NCBI RefSeq assembly: GCF_022524485.1
Contig: NZ_JAKXMK010000015.1
Location: 124,001 to 188,000 of the forward strand
Direction: 5' to 3'
DNA from: Pseudonocardia alaniniphila
Lineage (GTDB): Bacteria > Actinomycetota > Actinomycetes > Mycobacteriales > Pseudonocardiaceae
Length of the DNA stretch: 64,000 bases
Below are positions 34,626 through 44,198 of this stretch, piece after piece. The notes beneath the pieces were generated by a model that was not told the origin of the DNA, searched no databases, and saw nothing but the letters and a program-made list of their open reading frames with translations. The position numbers and the translations under genes are program-made. Numbering within the stretch: position 1 is the stretch's first letter; each line of letters begins with the position of its first letter.

Positions 34626-35537
34626 GTGGAACTGCGACACCTCGGCGCCTTCGTGGCCGTTGCCGACGAGGCGAGCTTCACCCGTGCGGCCTCCCGGCTG
34701 CATATCGTGCAGTCGGCCGTCTCGGCCGCCGTGCGGAATCTCGAGAAGGAGTTGGCAGCCGTTCTCTTCGAGCGCACCCACCACGGTGTGAAGCTCTCGG
34801 AGGCCGGGCGTGCGCTGCGGCCCGAGGCTCGCGCCACGCTCGCGGCCGCGGCGGCGGCGCGAGAGGCGGTGGAGCAGGTCTCCGGCGGCCTGCGGGGCAC
34901 CGTCACGCTGGGGGTCCTGCAGGCGATGCGTGTGCTGAGCGTGCCGGACGTGCTCGCCTCGTTCCGGTCCCAGTACCCGCACGTCACGGTCGAGATTCGG
35001 TACGCAGGAGGCTCACCCGGCAACGCCGAGCGGGTGCGGGACGGCCGGCTCGACCTGGCCTTCGTCTCGCTGCCCACGCGACGACTGCCCGGCCTCACGG
35101 TCACTCCGCTGGTGCGCGAGCCCATCCTGCTGGCCGTGGCGGCATCGCATCGTCTGAGAACGCGCGAGTCGGTGGATCTCACGGAGTTGCGGGACGAGGT
35201 GTTCGTCGACTTCCCGCCAGGTTGGGGCGTGCGTGACGCGAACGACCACGCCTTCGCGGCGGCCGGGGTGTCGCGCGAGGTGACCTACGAGATCAACGAC
35301 GCCACTACGGTGCTCGACCTCGTCCGTCACGGGTTGGCGGCGGGGATGATCATGGCGTCGGCGGTTGACGGGTCACCCGGGATAGTCCTCATCCCGGTGC
35401 GCCGGCACGTTCCGTTCTACGAGACATCGGTGGCCGTGCCGGCGGGCCGGCGCCTCGGCGCGGCCGCCGCGGCACTGTTGGCCACGATCCGCCGCACCGC
35501 CGGCACCGACGATCCCGGCAACCCACTCTCGGCGTGA
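34626..35537 (+). CDS. LysR family transcriptional regulator
   Basis: A 303-residue LTTR: N-terminal winged helix (VELRHLGAFVAVADEASFTRAASRLHIVQSAVSAAVRNLEKEL) and the effector domain from ~90 (VTLGVLQAM, then PGLTVTPLVREPILLAVAASH). The start is the GTG at 34626 that gives the standard LTTR N-terminus; the frame is open a further 57 codons upstream without homology. Ends 8 bases before the convergent SDR gene stop at 35545. Confidence 0.88.
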   Translation: MELRHLGAFVAVADEASFTRAASRLHIVQSAVSAAVRNLEKELAAVLFERTHHGVKLSEAGRALRPEARATLAAAAAAREAVEQVSGGLRGTVTLGVLQAMRVLSVPDVLASFRSQYPHVTVEIRYAGGSPGNAERVRDGRLDLAFVSLPTRRLPGLTVTPLVREPILLAVAASHRLRTRESVDLTELRDEVFVDFPPGWGVRDANDHAFAAAGVSREVTYEINDATTVLDLVRHGLAAGMIMASAVDGSPGIVLIPVRRHVPFYETSVAVPAGRRLGAAAAALLATIRRTAGTDDPGNPLSA

Positions 35538-35544
35538 TCACGGA

Positions 35545-36378
35545 TTACTTCACGGCGTACCCGGCGTCGACCGGAAGTGCGACGCCGGTGATGTAGCGCC
35601 CTTCGTCCGAGGCGAGGAAGAGGACGGCGTTGCTGATGTCGTCGGGATCGACGTAGGCGACCGGCAATGCGTTGAGGGACTGGTAGATGGGACGGAGATC
35701 CTCCTCCGTCGGGTTCTCCAGATCAGGTCGGAAGAGCGTGAAGTTGATCGGGTTGAGCACCATCAGCGTGCCGACAGTGGTCGGGTTGATCGAGTTCACC
35801 CGGATCGAGTGCTCCGCAAGCTCGAGCGCGAGCGTCCGCATCAATCCGGTGAGGCCTGCCTTCGCGGCGCAATAGGGAGCCAGGTTCGGTACCGACTTGA
35901 GCGCGATGGAGGAGCTGGTGATGATGACCGCTCCGCCACCGCGCGAGATGAGGTGGGAGATCGCGGGACGGACCGTGTGGAACACCCCGGTCAGATTGGT
36001 GTCGATGACCGCCTGCCAGTCCGCTGAGGTGACGTGGGCCACAGGACGTGGAATGCCCAGGATGCCGGCGTTGGCAACCACGACGTCAAGGCCCCCGAGT
36101 TCGGCGACGCCACGGTCGACGATCCCGGCGACGGCGTCCGCATCGCGAACGTCGGCCTGGGTGGCGATGATGCGGCGGTCGAGCTCCTCCACCAGGCGCA
36201 CCGTCTCGGCCAGGTCGGCTGGGGACGCCGCTGGTGCACCCTGGGCGTGGACCGGGGCGGCGATGTCGAAGGCGATGATGTCGGCGCCTTCCGCGGCGAG
36301 ACGCACAGCGTGGTTGCGTCCCTGCCCGCGGGCCGCACCGGAGATCAGCGCGACCTTGCCCGTCATTCGTTGTTCCAT
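35545..36378 (-). CDS. Mycofactocin-coupled SDR family oxidoreductase
   Basis: A 277-residue SDR with GAARGQGRNHAVRLAAEGADIIAFD, the signature glycine loop of the mycofactocin-coupled subfamily, whose NAD stays bound and is regenerated through mycofactocin. NAGILG, Ser in ITSSSIA and YCAAK complete the catalytic set, and PTTVGTLMV follows. Similar to carveol dehydrogenases. No mycofactocin biosynthesis gene lies in the window. A truncated hydrolase gene is just upstream on the same strand. Confidence 0.85.
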   Translation of the reverse strand: MEQRMTGKVALISGAARGQGRNHAVRLAAEGADIIAFDIAAPVHAQGAPAASPADLAETVRLVEELDRRIIATQADVRDADAVAGIVDRGVAELGGLDVVVANAGILGIPRPVAHVTSADWQAVIDTNLTGVFHTVRPAISHLISRGGGAVIITSSSIALKSVPNLAPYCAAKAGLTGLMRTLALELAEHSIRVNSINPTTVGTLMVLNPINFTLFRPDLENPTEEDLRPIYQSLNALPVAYVDPDDISNAVLFLASDEGRYITGVALPVDAGYAVK

Positions 36379-36384
36379 CGTCGC

Positions 36385-36711
36385 TCAGGCCGCCCCGAAG
36401 GCAGGCACCGCCGCGACGAACTGCTCCGGATCGACGTCCATCGCCTGGTGCGCCTGGCCCCGCATCGGCACGACGTACGCGCCGGCCACCCGCTCGGCAA
36501 CCGCGTCCACCGCCAGCGCCTCCCGGGTACTGAGCCCCCGGCCGCGCCGGTCGAGCATGTGGACGCGGTAGTGCCGCGCCAGTTGTTCCTGGACCGGCGC
36601 CCACCGGTGCCGATCGGAGGCCGCGCCGTGGACGAGCAGCATCGGCGGCCCGTCGCCGACGGTCTCGAATCCGAGTTCCGTACCGTCCGGCGAAACGACT
36701 GTGCTCGGCAT
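36385..36711 (-). pseudogene. Alpha/beta hydrolase with in-frame internal deletion
   Basis: A 108-codon frame joins a hydrolase N-terminus (TELGFETVGDGPPMLLVHGAASDRHRW, MLDRRGRGLS) directly to a C-terminal end (MRGQAHQAMDVDPEQFVAAV). The central ~150 residues with the Ser nucleophile and acid are missing, while the His region remains. The frame is intact, so a small protein may be made, but it cannot hydrolyse by the usual triad. Confidence 0.7.
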
Positions 36712-36807
36712 GACGCCGATGCTAACGGGATTCCCGCGTTCGCCTTTTCACACTGTGACCATCGGAAGAAAAGTTGGAAGGGTCATGGCAATGAATGGAG
36801 AATGCTT

Positions 36808-37545
36808 TTACCGGCTCGGGTGAGGCGTTTTCGTCGTGGCCGCGGGATCCTCATCCGAGCCGGTGTCCAGGAGAGCGCGCGCCGCCGGGCCGTCGACAGC
36901 CTCGTGCCACCGACCGGACGGATGATCGATCACCACGGGCCCGAGATTGCAGGGGCCGAGACAGCCGGTCGGCGTGACCTGCACATCTCTGCCCTTTGCC
37001 GCAGCGGCGAGGGATCGATAGGTCGCGCCCGCCCCGTAGACCGTACAGCGCGGCCCATGGCAGACGAACAGGTGTCGGGCGGGCTGGTCGATCGTCGACC
37101 AGGCCGGGCTGCGAAACGCCGCTGGGCTCACGGCGACCGGCGTGCCGTCCTCCAGTGCGAGACCGGCGAGAAGGTCGGCCATCTCGCGCGCCGAGGTCAG
37201 GGGCGGGGCGAGCGCGACCGGGAGATCCGATTCCCGCGACTCTCGCCAGTGCGCAACGGCACGTGTAATCCAGTTGCGCAGGTAGGTGTCCGCCGGCAGA
37301 GCGAGCGGGATCACGATGACCTCGTGGCCGGTACCCGAGGTCGCGGCCACCTCGTCGAGCACCGCGGCGACGGATGGATCAACCTGGTCCAGGTAGGCGA
37401 CCCTGGTCGGCAGCCCGCTGCGTTCCGCGACGGCGGCCGCCAGCGCCCGCAGCGCGCGCTCGTCCACCCCCGACGGCGTCAGCCGGGCGACGAGCACGAT
37501 CACTCGTGCCACGGTCCACGCACTGACATCTGAGAGTCCGTTCAT
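36808..37545 (-). CDS. CbiX-like domain fused to a thioredoxin-like [2Fe-2S] ferredoxin
   Basis: A 245-residue protein. Residues ~12-125 resemble a sirohydrochlorin cobaltochelatase CbiX domain (VIVLVARLTPSGVDERALRALA, HEVIVIPLALPADTYLRNWI). Residues ~155-225 are a thioredoxin-like [2Fe-2S] ferredoxin with ligands in CHGPRCTVYGA and GCLGPCNLGP. The first segment lacks an obvious HG start, so chelatase activity is uncertain. It is divergent from the B12-riboswitch-controlled nrdAB, which hints at corrinoid-linked metabolism. Confidence 0.78.
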   Translation of the reverse strand: MNGLSDVSAWTVARVIVLVARLTPSGVDERALRALAAAVAERSGLPTRVAYLDQVDPSVAAVLDEVAATSGTGHEVIVIPLALPADTYLRNWITRAVAHWRESRESDLPVALAPPLTSAREMADLLAGLALEDGTPVAVSPAAFRSPAWSTIDQPARHLFVCHGPRCTVYGAGATYRSLAAAAKGRDVQVTPTGCLGPCNLGPVVIDHPSGRWHEAVDGPAARALLDTGSDEDPAATTKTPHPSR

Positions 37546-37669
37546 CGGAGAGGTCCACACGATATGGCGCGGCGTTTCTGGCCGTCCAGGGCGGTCGGCG
37601 TGATCTCCACCGCCCGCCGACACGCCACGACACCTGGGGCACCCGATCGTGAAAACCCCCCACATGTAG

Positions 37670-37891
37670 TGTCTTCCGCGCTGGTGGTTCACCCCGCTTC
37701 CGGGTGGGGTGAGGCAAGAGGGAACCCGGTGGGAGTCCGGGACTGCCCCGCAGCGGTGAGCGGGAACGACCGCCGTCATGTAGCACTGGGTGTGAGCCTG
37801 GGAAGCGACGGCCAGTAGGTCCGGCAGGAAGATCTGCCATGCCCGCGAGTCCGAAGACCTGCCACCGGTGCGCGCGCCACTCGGCGCGCGC
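37670..37891 (+). ncRNA. Cobalamin riboswitch upstream of nrdAB
   Basis: A B12 riboswitch begins with GGTGGTTCACCC, followed by the GGGAA/GGTG blocks, GACTGCCCCGCAGCGG and the B12-box-like segment GAGTCCGAAGACCTGCC at 37847-37863. A perfect 9-bp GC hairpin follows (37870-37878 with 37883-37891) before the nrdA start at 37995; it may be part of the expression platform. It should lower nrdAB expression when adenosylcobalamin is plentiful. Confidence 0.9.
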
Positions 37892-37994
37892 GTCCGGGGC
37901 CTCGAGGGAAGGCGTCCACGGACGGGCGCATCCCGCCCTTCCGCGTTCCCCCCGACGGGTCCCGGCCACGACCGAGCTCGCGAGGAGAGAGCGC

Positions 37995-40775
37995 ATGGCA
38001 GCACCCGTCTTACGTGGGACCACGTCGGCCGAACCGCGGGTGGTCCGTCGCGACGCCAGCACATCGGACTTCGACGCCTCCAAGATCAGCGTCGCGATGA
38101 CCAAGGCCTTCCTGGCCGTCGAGGGCGACGAAGCGAGCGCCTCGTCGCGGATCCACCCCCTGGTCGAGCGGCTCACCGCTGAGGTGATCGGTGCCCTGAC
38201 CCGGTTCCCGACGCCGTCGGTGCACGTCGAGCAGATCCAGGACCAGGTGGAGCTGGTCCTGATGCGCGGCGGGCATCACAAGGTCGCCCGCGCATACGTG
38301 CTGTACCGGGAGGAACGGGCGAAGCTGCGCGAGGAGGAGCCCGCCCCGCACGTCGCGGTCGACACGGCGACCTGGACCCGGATCGAGACGATCGTCGGGG
38401 AGGCGGTCGCCGGGGTCGAGGACGTCTGCGCGGAGCCCGTGCTGGCGGAGATCCGCCGCACCCTGTACGACGGCATCTCCACCACGGAACTGGCCCAGGC
38501 GCAGGAGATGGCGGCGCGCACGCTCGTGGAACGCGAGCCGAACTACTCCACGGTGGCGGCACGGCTGCTGCTCGACCGGCTGCGCCGCGAAGCGCTGTCG
38601 TTCCTGCACGGCGCCCCGAGCAGCCTGGATCAGGCGGCGATGTGCGCCGAGTACCCGGCCTACTTCCGCGCCTACCTGCGCAAGGCCGTCGACCTCGGGC
38701 TCGCCGATCCCGAGCTCGAGTGGTTCGACCTGGACGAGCTGACCGCCGCGATCAGGCCGGAGCGCGACCTGGACTTCGACTTCCTCGGGCTGCAGACCCT
38801 CTACGACCGCTACTTCCTACATTCCGACGGCACCCGCTTCGAGCTGCCGCAGGCCTTCTTCATGCGGGTCGCGATGGGCTTGGCCATCCGAGAGGCCGAT
38901 CGCGTGGATCGCGCGATCGAGTTCTACGAGCTGCTGTCGAGCTTCGACTTCATGGCCTCGACACCCACGCTGTTCAATTCCGGCACCACCCGCGCGCAGC
39001 TGTCGTCGTGCTTCCTCACCACGGTCGACGACGACCTGGACTCGATCTTCCAGGCATACCGCAACAACGCACTGCTCGCGAAGTACTCCGGCGGCCTCGG
39101 CAACGACTGGACCCCGGTCCGCGGGCTCGGCGCGCACATCACGGGCACCAACGGCACGTCGCAGGGCGTGATCCCGTTCCTCAAGATCGCGTCGGACACC
39201 GCGGTCGCGGTCAACCAGGGCGGGAAGCGCAAGGGTGCGGCGTGCGCGTACCTGGAGACCTGGCACATCGACGTCGACGAGTTCCTCGACCTGCGCAAGA
39301 ACACCGGCGACGATCGCCGCCGCACCCACGACATGAACACCGCGAACTGGGTGCCGGACGAGTTCCTCCGCCGCGTGGAGGCCGACGGGGAGTGGACCCT
39401 GTTCTCCCCCGACGAGGTCCCTGACCTGCACGAGCTCTACGGCGTGGAGTTCGCCCTGCGCTACCGGGCCTACGAGGCCAAGGCCGATCGTGGCGAGATC
39501 CAGGTGTTCAGGCGGGTCCGCGCCGTGGAGCTGTGGCGGCGGATGCTGACCATGCTGTTCGAGACCGGGCACCCGTGGATCACCTTCAAAGACCCCTGCA
39601 ACCTGCGCTCGCCGCAGCAGCACGTGGGCACCGTGCACTCGTCGAACCTCTGCACGGAGATCACCCTCAACACCTCTCCCGGGCCCGACGGCGAGGTGGC
39701 GGTCTGCAACCTGGGCTCGGTCAACCTCGCCGCGCACGTCACGCCCGAGGGCCTCGACGCCGAGAAGCTGCGCCGCACGGTGACCACGGCCGTCCGCATG
39801 CTCGACAACGTCGTGGACATCAACTTCTACACGATCCCGGAGGCCCGCCGGTCGAACCTTCGGCACCGGCCGATCGGCCTGGGGCTGATGGGTTTCCAGG
39901 ACGCTCTGTTCGTGCAGGGCATCCCGGTCGCCTCGGAGGCGGCCGTCGGGTTCGCGGACCGGAGCATGGAGCAGCTGAGCTTTCACGCGATCGCCGCGTC
40001 GAGCGAGCTGGCCCGCGAGCGCGGCCGCTACGAGACCTTCGACGGGTCGTTGTGGAGCCATGGCGTGCTGCCGATCGACTCGGTCCGGCTGCTGGAGGCC
40101 GCGCGCGAGCAGGACGACCTGCGCGTGGACCGATCGTCCACATTGGACTGGGACGGGCTGCGGGAGCGGGTGCGCACGGTCGGGATGCGCAACTCCAATG
40201 TCATGGCCATCGCCCCGACCGCGACCATCTCGAACATCTGCGGCGTCGGGCAGTCCATCGAGCCGCAGTTCCGGAACCTGTTCGTCAAGTCGAACATGTC
40301 CGGGGACTTCACCGTGGTGAACCCGCACCTGGCCCGGGCGCTGAAGCAGCGCGGGCTGTGGGACGAGGTCATGGTCGCCGACCTGAAGTACTTCGACGGC
40401 GTTCTGGCCGAGATCGACCGGATCCCGGCCGACATCAAGTCGCTGTACGCCACCGCGTTCGAGATCGAGCCCCGCTGGCTGGTCGAGGCCGCGTCGCGCC
40501 GCCAGAAGTGGATCGACCAGGCCCAGTCACTGAACCTCTACCTCGCCGCCCCCAGCGGCCGCAAGCTCGACGAGCTGTACCGGCTGGCCTGGCACGCCGG
40601 CCTCAAGACGACCTACTACCTGCGCACCCAGTCCGCCACGCACGTCGAGAAGAGCACGCTGCGCGGAACCGACGGGAAGCTCCGCGGCGTGCAGGCGGCG
40701 ACCCCTGAGCCGATACAGCCCCCGGTGCCCGACACCTGCCGGATCGACGCCCCCGACTGCGAGGCCTGCCAGTGA
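37995..40775 (+). CDS. nrdA: Ribonucleoside-diphosphate reductase, class I alpha subunit
   Basis: A 926-residue NrdA. Residues ~15-105 are an ATP-cone (allosteric activity domain), followed by the all-alpha domain and the ten-stranded barrel. Catalytic residues are visible in AQLSSCFLTT (Cys), NLCTEITLN with the finger-loop Cys-x-Glu, and GLKTTYYLRTQSA near the end for radical transfer tyrosines. The C-terminus CEACQ is the redox-active tail. The ATG at 37995 has GAGGAGAG upstream. Overlaps nrdB by four bases; riboswitch controlled. Confidence 0.95.
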   Translation: MAAPVLRGTTSAEPRVVRRDASTSDFDASKISVAMTKAFLAVEGDEASASSRIHPLVERLTAEVIGALTRFPTPSVHVEQIQDQVELVLMRGGHHKVARAYVLYREERAKLREEEPAPHVAVDTATWTRIETIVGEAVAGVEDVCAEPVLAEIRRTLYDGISTTELAQAQEMAARTLVEREPNYSTVAARLLLDRLRREALSFLHGAPSSLDQAAMCAEYPAYFRAYLRKAVDLGLADPELEWFDLDELTAAIRPERDLDFDFLGLQTLYDRYFLHSDGTRFELPQAFFMRVAMGLAIREADRVDRAIEFYELLSSFDFMASTPTLFNSGTTRAQLSSCFLTTVDDDLDSIFQAYRNNALLAKYSGGLGNDWTPVRGLGAHITGTNGTSQGVIPFLKIASDTAVAVNQGGKRKGAACAYLETWHIDVDEFLDLRKNTGDDRRRTHDMNTANWVPDEFLRRVEADGEWTLFSPDEVPDLHELYGVEFALRYRAYEAKADRGEIQVFRRVRAVELWRRMLTMLFETGHPWITFKDPCNLRSPQQHVGTVHSSNLCTEITLNTSPGPDGEVAVCNLGSVNLAAHVTPEGLDAEKLRRTVTTAVRMLDNVVDINFYTIPEARRSNLRHRPIGLGLMGFQDALFVQGIPVASEAAVGFADRSMEQLSFHAIAASSELARERGRYETFDGSLWSHGVLPIDSVRLLEAAREQDDLRVDRSSTLDWDGLRERVRTVGMRNSNVMAIAPTATISNICGVGQSIEPQFRNLFVKSNMSGDFTVVNPHLARALKQRGLWDEVMVADLKYFDGVLAEIDRIPADIKSLYATAFEIEPRWLVEAASRRQKWIDQAQSLNLYLAAPSGRKLDELYRLAWHAGLKTTYYLRTQSATHVEKSTLRGTDGKLRGVQAATPEPIQPPVPDTCRIDAPDCEACQ

Positions 40776-41842
40776 GCACGACCGAGACCGCCGCGATCGG
40801 GTTCGAGGAGATCGACCGCGGCGCCGCCAGGATCGCCGCCGACGCCAAGCGGATGATCAACGCCCGCACGGACGTCAACCAGCTCCTACCGCTCAAGTAC
40901 ACCTGGGCATGGGACAAGTACCTCGTGGCCTGTGCCAACCACTGGATGCCCACCGAGGTCGCGATGCAGGCGGACATCGCGCTCTGGAAATCCCCGGGCG
41001 GCCTCACCGACGACGAGCGCACCATGCTCAAGCGCAACCTTGGCTTCTTCGCCACCGCGGAGTCTCTGGTGGCCAACAACATCGTGCTCGCGGTGTATCG
41101 CAACCTCACCAACCCCGAATGCCGCCAGTACCTCCTGCGGCAGGCCTTCGAGGAGGCCGTGCACACCCACACCTTCCAGTACGTGTGCGAAAGCCTCGGC
41201 CTCGACGAGGGCGAGCTGTTCAACATGTACCGGGAGATCCCGTCGATCACCGACAAAGACGCCTGGGCGCTGGAGCACACCCGGGCCCTGTCCGAACCGG
41301 ACTTCCGCACAGGCACCCCGGCGGCGGACCGGGCGTTCCTGCGCGACCTCGTGGCCTTCTACGTGGTCTTCGAGGGCATGTGGTTCTACACCGGTTTCGC
41401 GCAGATCCTCTCGCTCGGCAGGCGCAACAAGATGGTCGGGATCGCCGAGCAGTACCAGTACATCCTGCGTGACGAGTCGATCCACCTGAACTTCGGCATC
41501 GACGTCATCACCATGATCCGGATGGAGAACCCGCACATCTGGACCGCGGACTTCGTCGAGGAGATCCGCACGATGCTGCGCGAGGCCTGCGACCTGGAGG
41601 TCGCCTACGCCCGAGACACGATGCCGCGCGGCATGCTCGGGCTCTCGGCGCAGCTGTGCGAGAAGTACCTGCACTTCATCACCGACCGCCGTGCCGAGCA
41701 GCTCGGTCTCGACCCGTTGTTCGGCGAGACGGAGAACCCCTTCCCGTGGATGAGCGAGGCCATGGACCTGAAGAAGGAGAAGAACTTCTTCGAGACGCGG
41801 GTCACCGAGTACCGGACAGGGGGCGGCCTGGACTGGGATTGA
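40772..41842 (+). CDS. nrdB: Ribonucleotide reductase beta subunit, class Ic-like (Phe at radical site)
   Basis: A 356-residue R2 protein. Metal ligands are E97 (TAESL), E128 and H131 (EEAVH), E201 (FEGMW), E235 and H238 (RDESIH). The residue four after H131, the radical Tyr in class Ia, is Phe (F135 in HTHTF), and the first ligand is Glu instead of Asp. Both are diagnostic of class Ic proteins such as Chlamydia R2, which use a Mn/Fe cofactor. The GTG start overlaps nrdA (GTGA). Confidence 0.93.
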   Translation: MSTTETAAIGFEEIDRGAARIAADAKRMINARTDVNQLLPLKYTWAWDKYLVACANHWMPTEVAMQADIALWKSPGGLTDDERTMLKRNLGFFATAESLVANNIVLAVYRNLTNPECRQYLLRQAFEEAVHTHTFQYVCESLGLDEGELFNMYREIPSITDKDAWALEHTRALSEPDFRTGTPAADRAFLRDLVAFYVVFEGMWFYTGFAQILSLGRRNKMVGIAEQYQYILRDESIHLNFGIDVITMIRMENPHIWTADFVEEIRTMLREACDLEVAYARDTMPRGMLGLSAQLCEKYLHFITDRRAEQLGLDPLFGETENPFPWMSEAMDLKKEKNFFETRVTEYRTGGGLDWD

Positions 41843-41873
41843 CGGAGGGCGGCCGCTTCGCGACGCCGGGCCA

Positions 41874-41932
41874 CGCACGAGAACGGCGCCCCACCCCGAG
41901 CCGGGCGGGGCGCCGTCGTCGTGCGGAGGGTT
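41874..41932. terminator. Bidirectional terminator between nrdB and metE
   Basis: A long stem pairs CGCACGA with TCGTGCG and ACGGCGCCCC with GGGGCGCCGT (41883-41892 with 41907-41916), interrupted by a 2x2 internal loop. GTTTT follows on the plus strand. It serves the convergent nrdB and metE genes. Confidence 0.8.
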
Positions 41933-41933
41933 T

Positions 41934-44198
41934 TCAGCCCGACGACCCCGAGCGCACCCCGGCAGCCGCCGCGACCAGGTTGCGCAACGTCGCGACGACC
42001 TCGGGCTCCCCGCGAGTCTTCAGCCCGCAGTCCGGGTTCGCCCAGAGCCGGTCGGGGCCGATCCGGTCGAGGGCCGCACGTAGCAGCGCACCGATCTGCG
42101 CCTCGTCCGCGACTTCCGGGGAGTGCACGTCGTAGACGCCCGGCCCGAGGCCGCGCGGCACCCCGGCGCCGAGGACGTCGAGCACCTCCATCCGTGATCG
42201 GGCCGCCTCGACGGTCGTGACGTCGGCGTCGAGCGCGTCGATGGCGCCGACCACGTCGCCGAACTCCGAGTAGCACAGGTGGGTGTGCACCTGGGTGGTG
42301 TCGGCGACGCCGCCGGTCACCAGGCGGAACGCGTCGGTCGCCCAGGCCGAGTAGGCGGGCTGGGCGGCCGCACGCAGCGGCAGCAGCTCGCGCAGCGCCG
42401 GTTCGTCGACCTGGATGATCGGCAAGCCGGCGGCCTCCAGATCGCGGACCTCGTCCCGCAGGGCGAGCCCTACCTGGCGCGCGGTGTCGCTGAGTGGCTG
42501 GTCGTCGCGAACGAACGACCAGGCCAGGATCGTGACCGGCCCGGTCAGCATCGCCTTCATCGGGCGGTCGGTCAGCGACTGGGCGTAGGTGCTCCAGCCG
42601 ACGGTGATCGGCTCCGGCCGGGAGACGTCCGAGTGCAGGATCGGCGGGCGCACGCATCGCGACCCGTAGGACTGCACCCAGCCGTGCTCCGTCGTGGCGA
42701 ATCCGTCGAGGTGCTCGGCGAAGTACTGAACCATGTCGTTGCGCTCGGGCTCGCCGTGCACCAGGACGTCGAGCCCGATCTCCTCCTGCAGCCGGACCAC
42801 CCGCGCGATCTCCGCGCGCATCCGGCGTTCGTACTCGGCTGCGTCGATCCGGCCGGCCCGGAACGCCGCACGGTCGCTGCGAATCGCCCCGGTCTGTGGG
42901 AAGGAGCCGATCGTGGTGGTCGGGACGGGCGGCAAGGTGAGCGCAACCTGCTGAGCCTTGGCCCGGACGTCGCCGGCCGGACGGCGGTAGTGATCCGGGC
43001 CGAGGGCGTCGAGCCGAGCGCGGACCCGGTCGTCGCGCCGGGCCGGACGACCCGCGACGGCACGAGCCGCGGCCAGCTCACCTGCGACGTCCTCCCCCGC
43101 CAGCGCCCGGCCCAGAAGGATCACCTCGGCGACCTTCTCGCGGGCAAAGGCCAGCCGTTCCTGCAGCTCGTCCGGCAGTGCGGTCTCCCGGGCAGCGTCG
43201 TAGGGCACGTGCAGCAGCGAGCACGAGGTCGCGATCTCCACCCGGCCTGCGCTACCCAGCAGCATCGCCGCCCTGCTCAGCGCCGTGTCGGGATCGGTGC
43301 GCCACACGTTGCGCCCCTCGACCACTCCGGCCAGCAGGGTCTTGTCCCGTAGCCCGGTCAGCCCGGCCGCCGCGGCGACATCGTCCGTCCCGGCGACCAG
43401 GTCCAGCGCGACGCCCTCGACGGGGGTCGAGGCGAGCACCGGCAGCGCCGGGCCGAACGCGCCGAAGTAGCCCGCGACCAGCAGCGCAGGCCGAACGCTG
43501 AGCCCGCCGAGGTGGGCGTAGGCGCGGTGCAGCGCGTCGAACTCGGCCGGGGTGCGGTCCGCGGCGAACGCCGGCTCGTCCAGCTGCACCCACTCCGCCC
43601 CGGCCTCGGCCAGCTCTCCGAGCAGTTGCGCATAGACCGGCAGGAGATCGTCGAGCAGGTCCAGCGGCGCGAATCCGGGCACCGTCGACTTGCTGAGCAG
43701 CAGGAACGTGACCGGCCCGATCAGCACCGGCCGCGTCACGACACCGTCGGCCAGGGCCTCACGGAAGTCGTCGAGCGCGGTCCGCAGCCACGCACGGAAC
43801 CGCGTGTCAGGGGAGAGCTCCGGCACCAGGTAGTGGTAGTTCGTGTCGAACCACTTGGTCATCTCCAGCGCCGGGACACCCTCGGCGCCGCGGGCCATCG
43901 TGAACATGAGATCAAGCGGGTCACCGGCGGCGAACTCGGCGAACCGGGGCGGCACGGCACCCACGGCGAGCGCGGCGTCGAGCATCTGGTCGTAGAACGA
44001 GAAAGTGTTGCCTGGCACGGAGCCCAGGCCGGTCATCTCGGCACGGGCGGCCCGGCGCAGTTCCACGGCGGTCGCCCGAAGCTCGTCCGCGCTGCTCTCG
44101 CGCCGCCAGTAGCGCTCGACGGCGCGCTTGAGCTCCCGATCCGGCCCGATCCGCGGGTATCCCAGGACGGTGCTGCCCAGGCGGGGGTGTTCTGTCAC
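41934..44198 (-). CDS. metE: Cobalamin-independent methionine synthase
   Basis: A 754-residue MetE with two barrels. The N-terminal barrel has the GYPRIGPDRELKRAVERYW start. The C-terminal barrel has IGSFPQT, IQVDEPALRE, the zinc ligands in THLCYSEF and NPDCGLKTR, and GVYDVHSP. The enzyme transfers a methyl group from 5-methyltetrahydrofolate polyglutamate to homocysteine without B12. GTG 44198 is preceded by GAGGAGAG. Controlled by the riboswitch at 44333-44530. Confidence 0.96.
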   Translation of the reverse strand: MTEHPRLGSTVLGYPRIGPDRELKRAVERYWRRESSADELRATAVELRRAARAEMTGLGSVPGNTFSFYDQMLDAALAVGAVPPRFAEFAAGDPLDLMFTMARGAEGVPALEMTKWFDTNYHYLVPELSPDTRFRAWLRTALDDFREALADGVVTRPVLIGPVTFLLLSKSTVPGFAPLDLLDDLLPVYAQLLGELAEAGAEWVQLDEPAFAADRTPAEFDALHRAYAHLGGLSVRPALLVAGYFGAFGPALPVLASTPVEGVALDLVAGTDDVAAAAGLTGLRDKTLLAGVVEGRNVWRTDPDTALSRAAMLLGSAGRVEIATSCSLLHVPYDAARETALPDELQERLAFAREKVAEVILLGRALAGEDVAGELAAARAVAGRPARRDDRVRARLDALGPDHYRRPAGDVRAKAQQVALTLPPVPTTTIGSFPQTGAIRSDRAAFRAGRIDAAEYERRMRAEIARVVRLQEEIGLDVLVHGEPERNDMVQYFAEHLDGFATTEHGWVQSYGSRCVRPPILHSDVSRPEPITVGWSTYAQSLTDRPMKAMLTGPVTILAWSFVRDDQPLSDTARQVGLALRDEVRDLEAAGLPIIQVDEPALRELLPLRAAAQPAYSAWATDAFRLVTGGVADTTQVHTHLCYSEFGDVVGAIDALDADVTTVEAARSRMEVLDVLGAGVPRGLGPGVYDVHSPEVADEAQIGALLRAALDRIGPDRLWANPDCGLKTRGEPEVVATLRNLVAAAAGVRSGSSG

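Noticed and set aside
38817..40328. A 503-codon minus-strand frame inside nrdA
   Set aside because: It is a shadow of nrdA codon composition, rich in His, Asp and Val with no motif.
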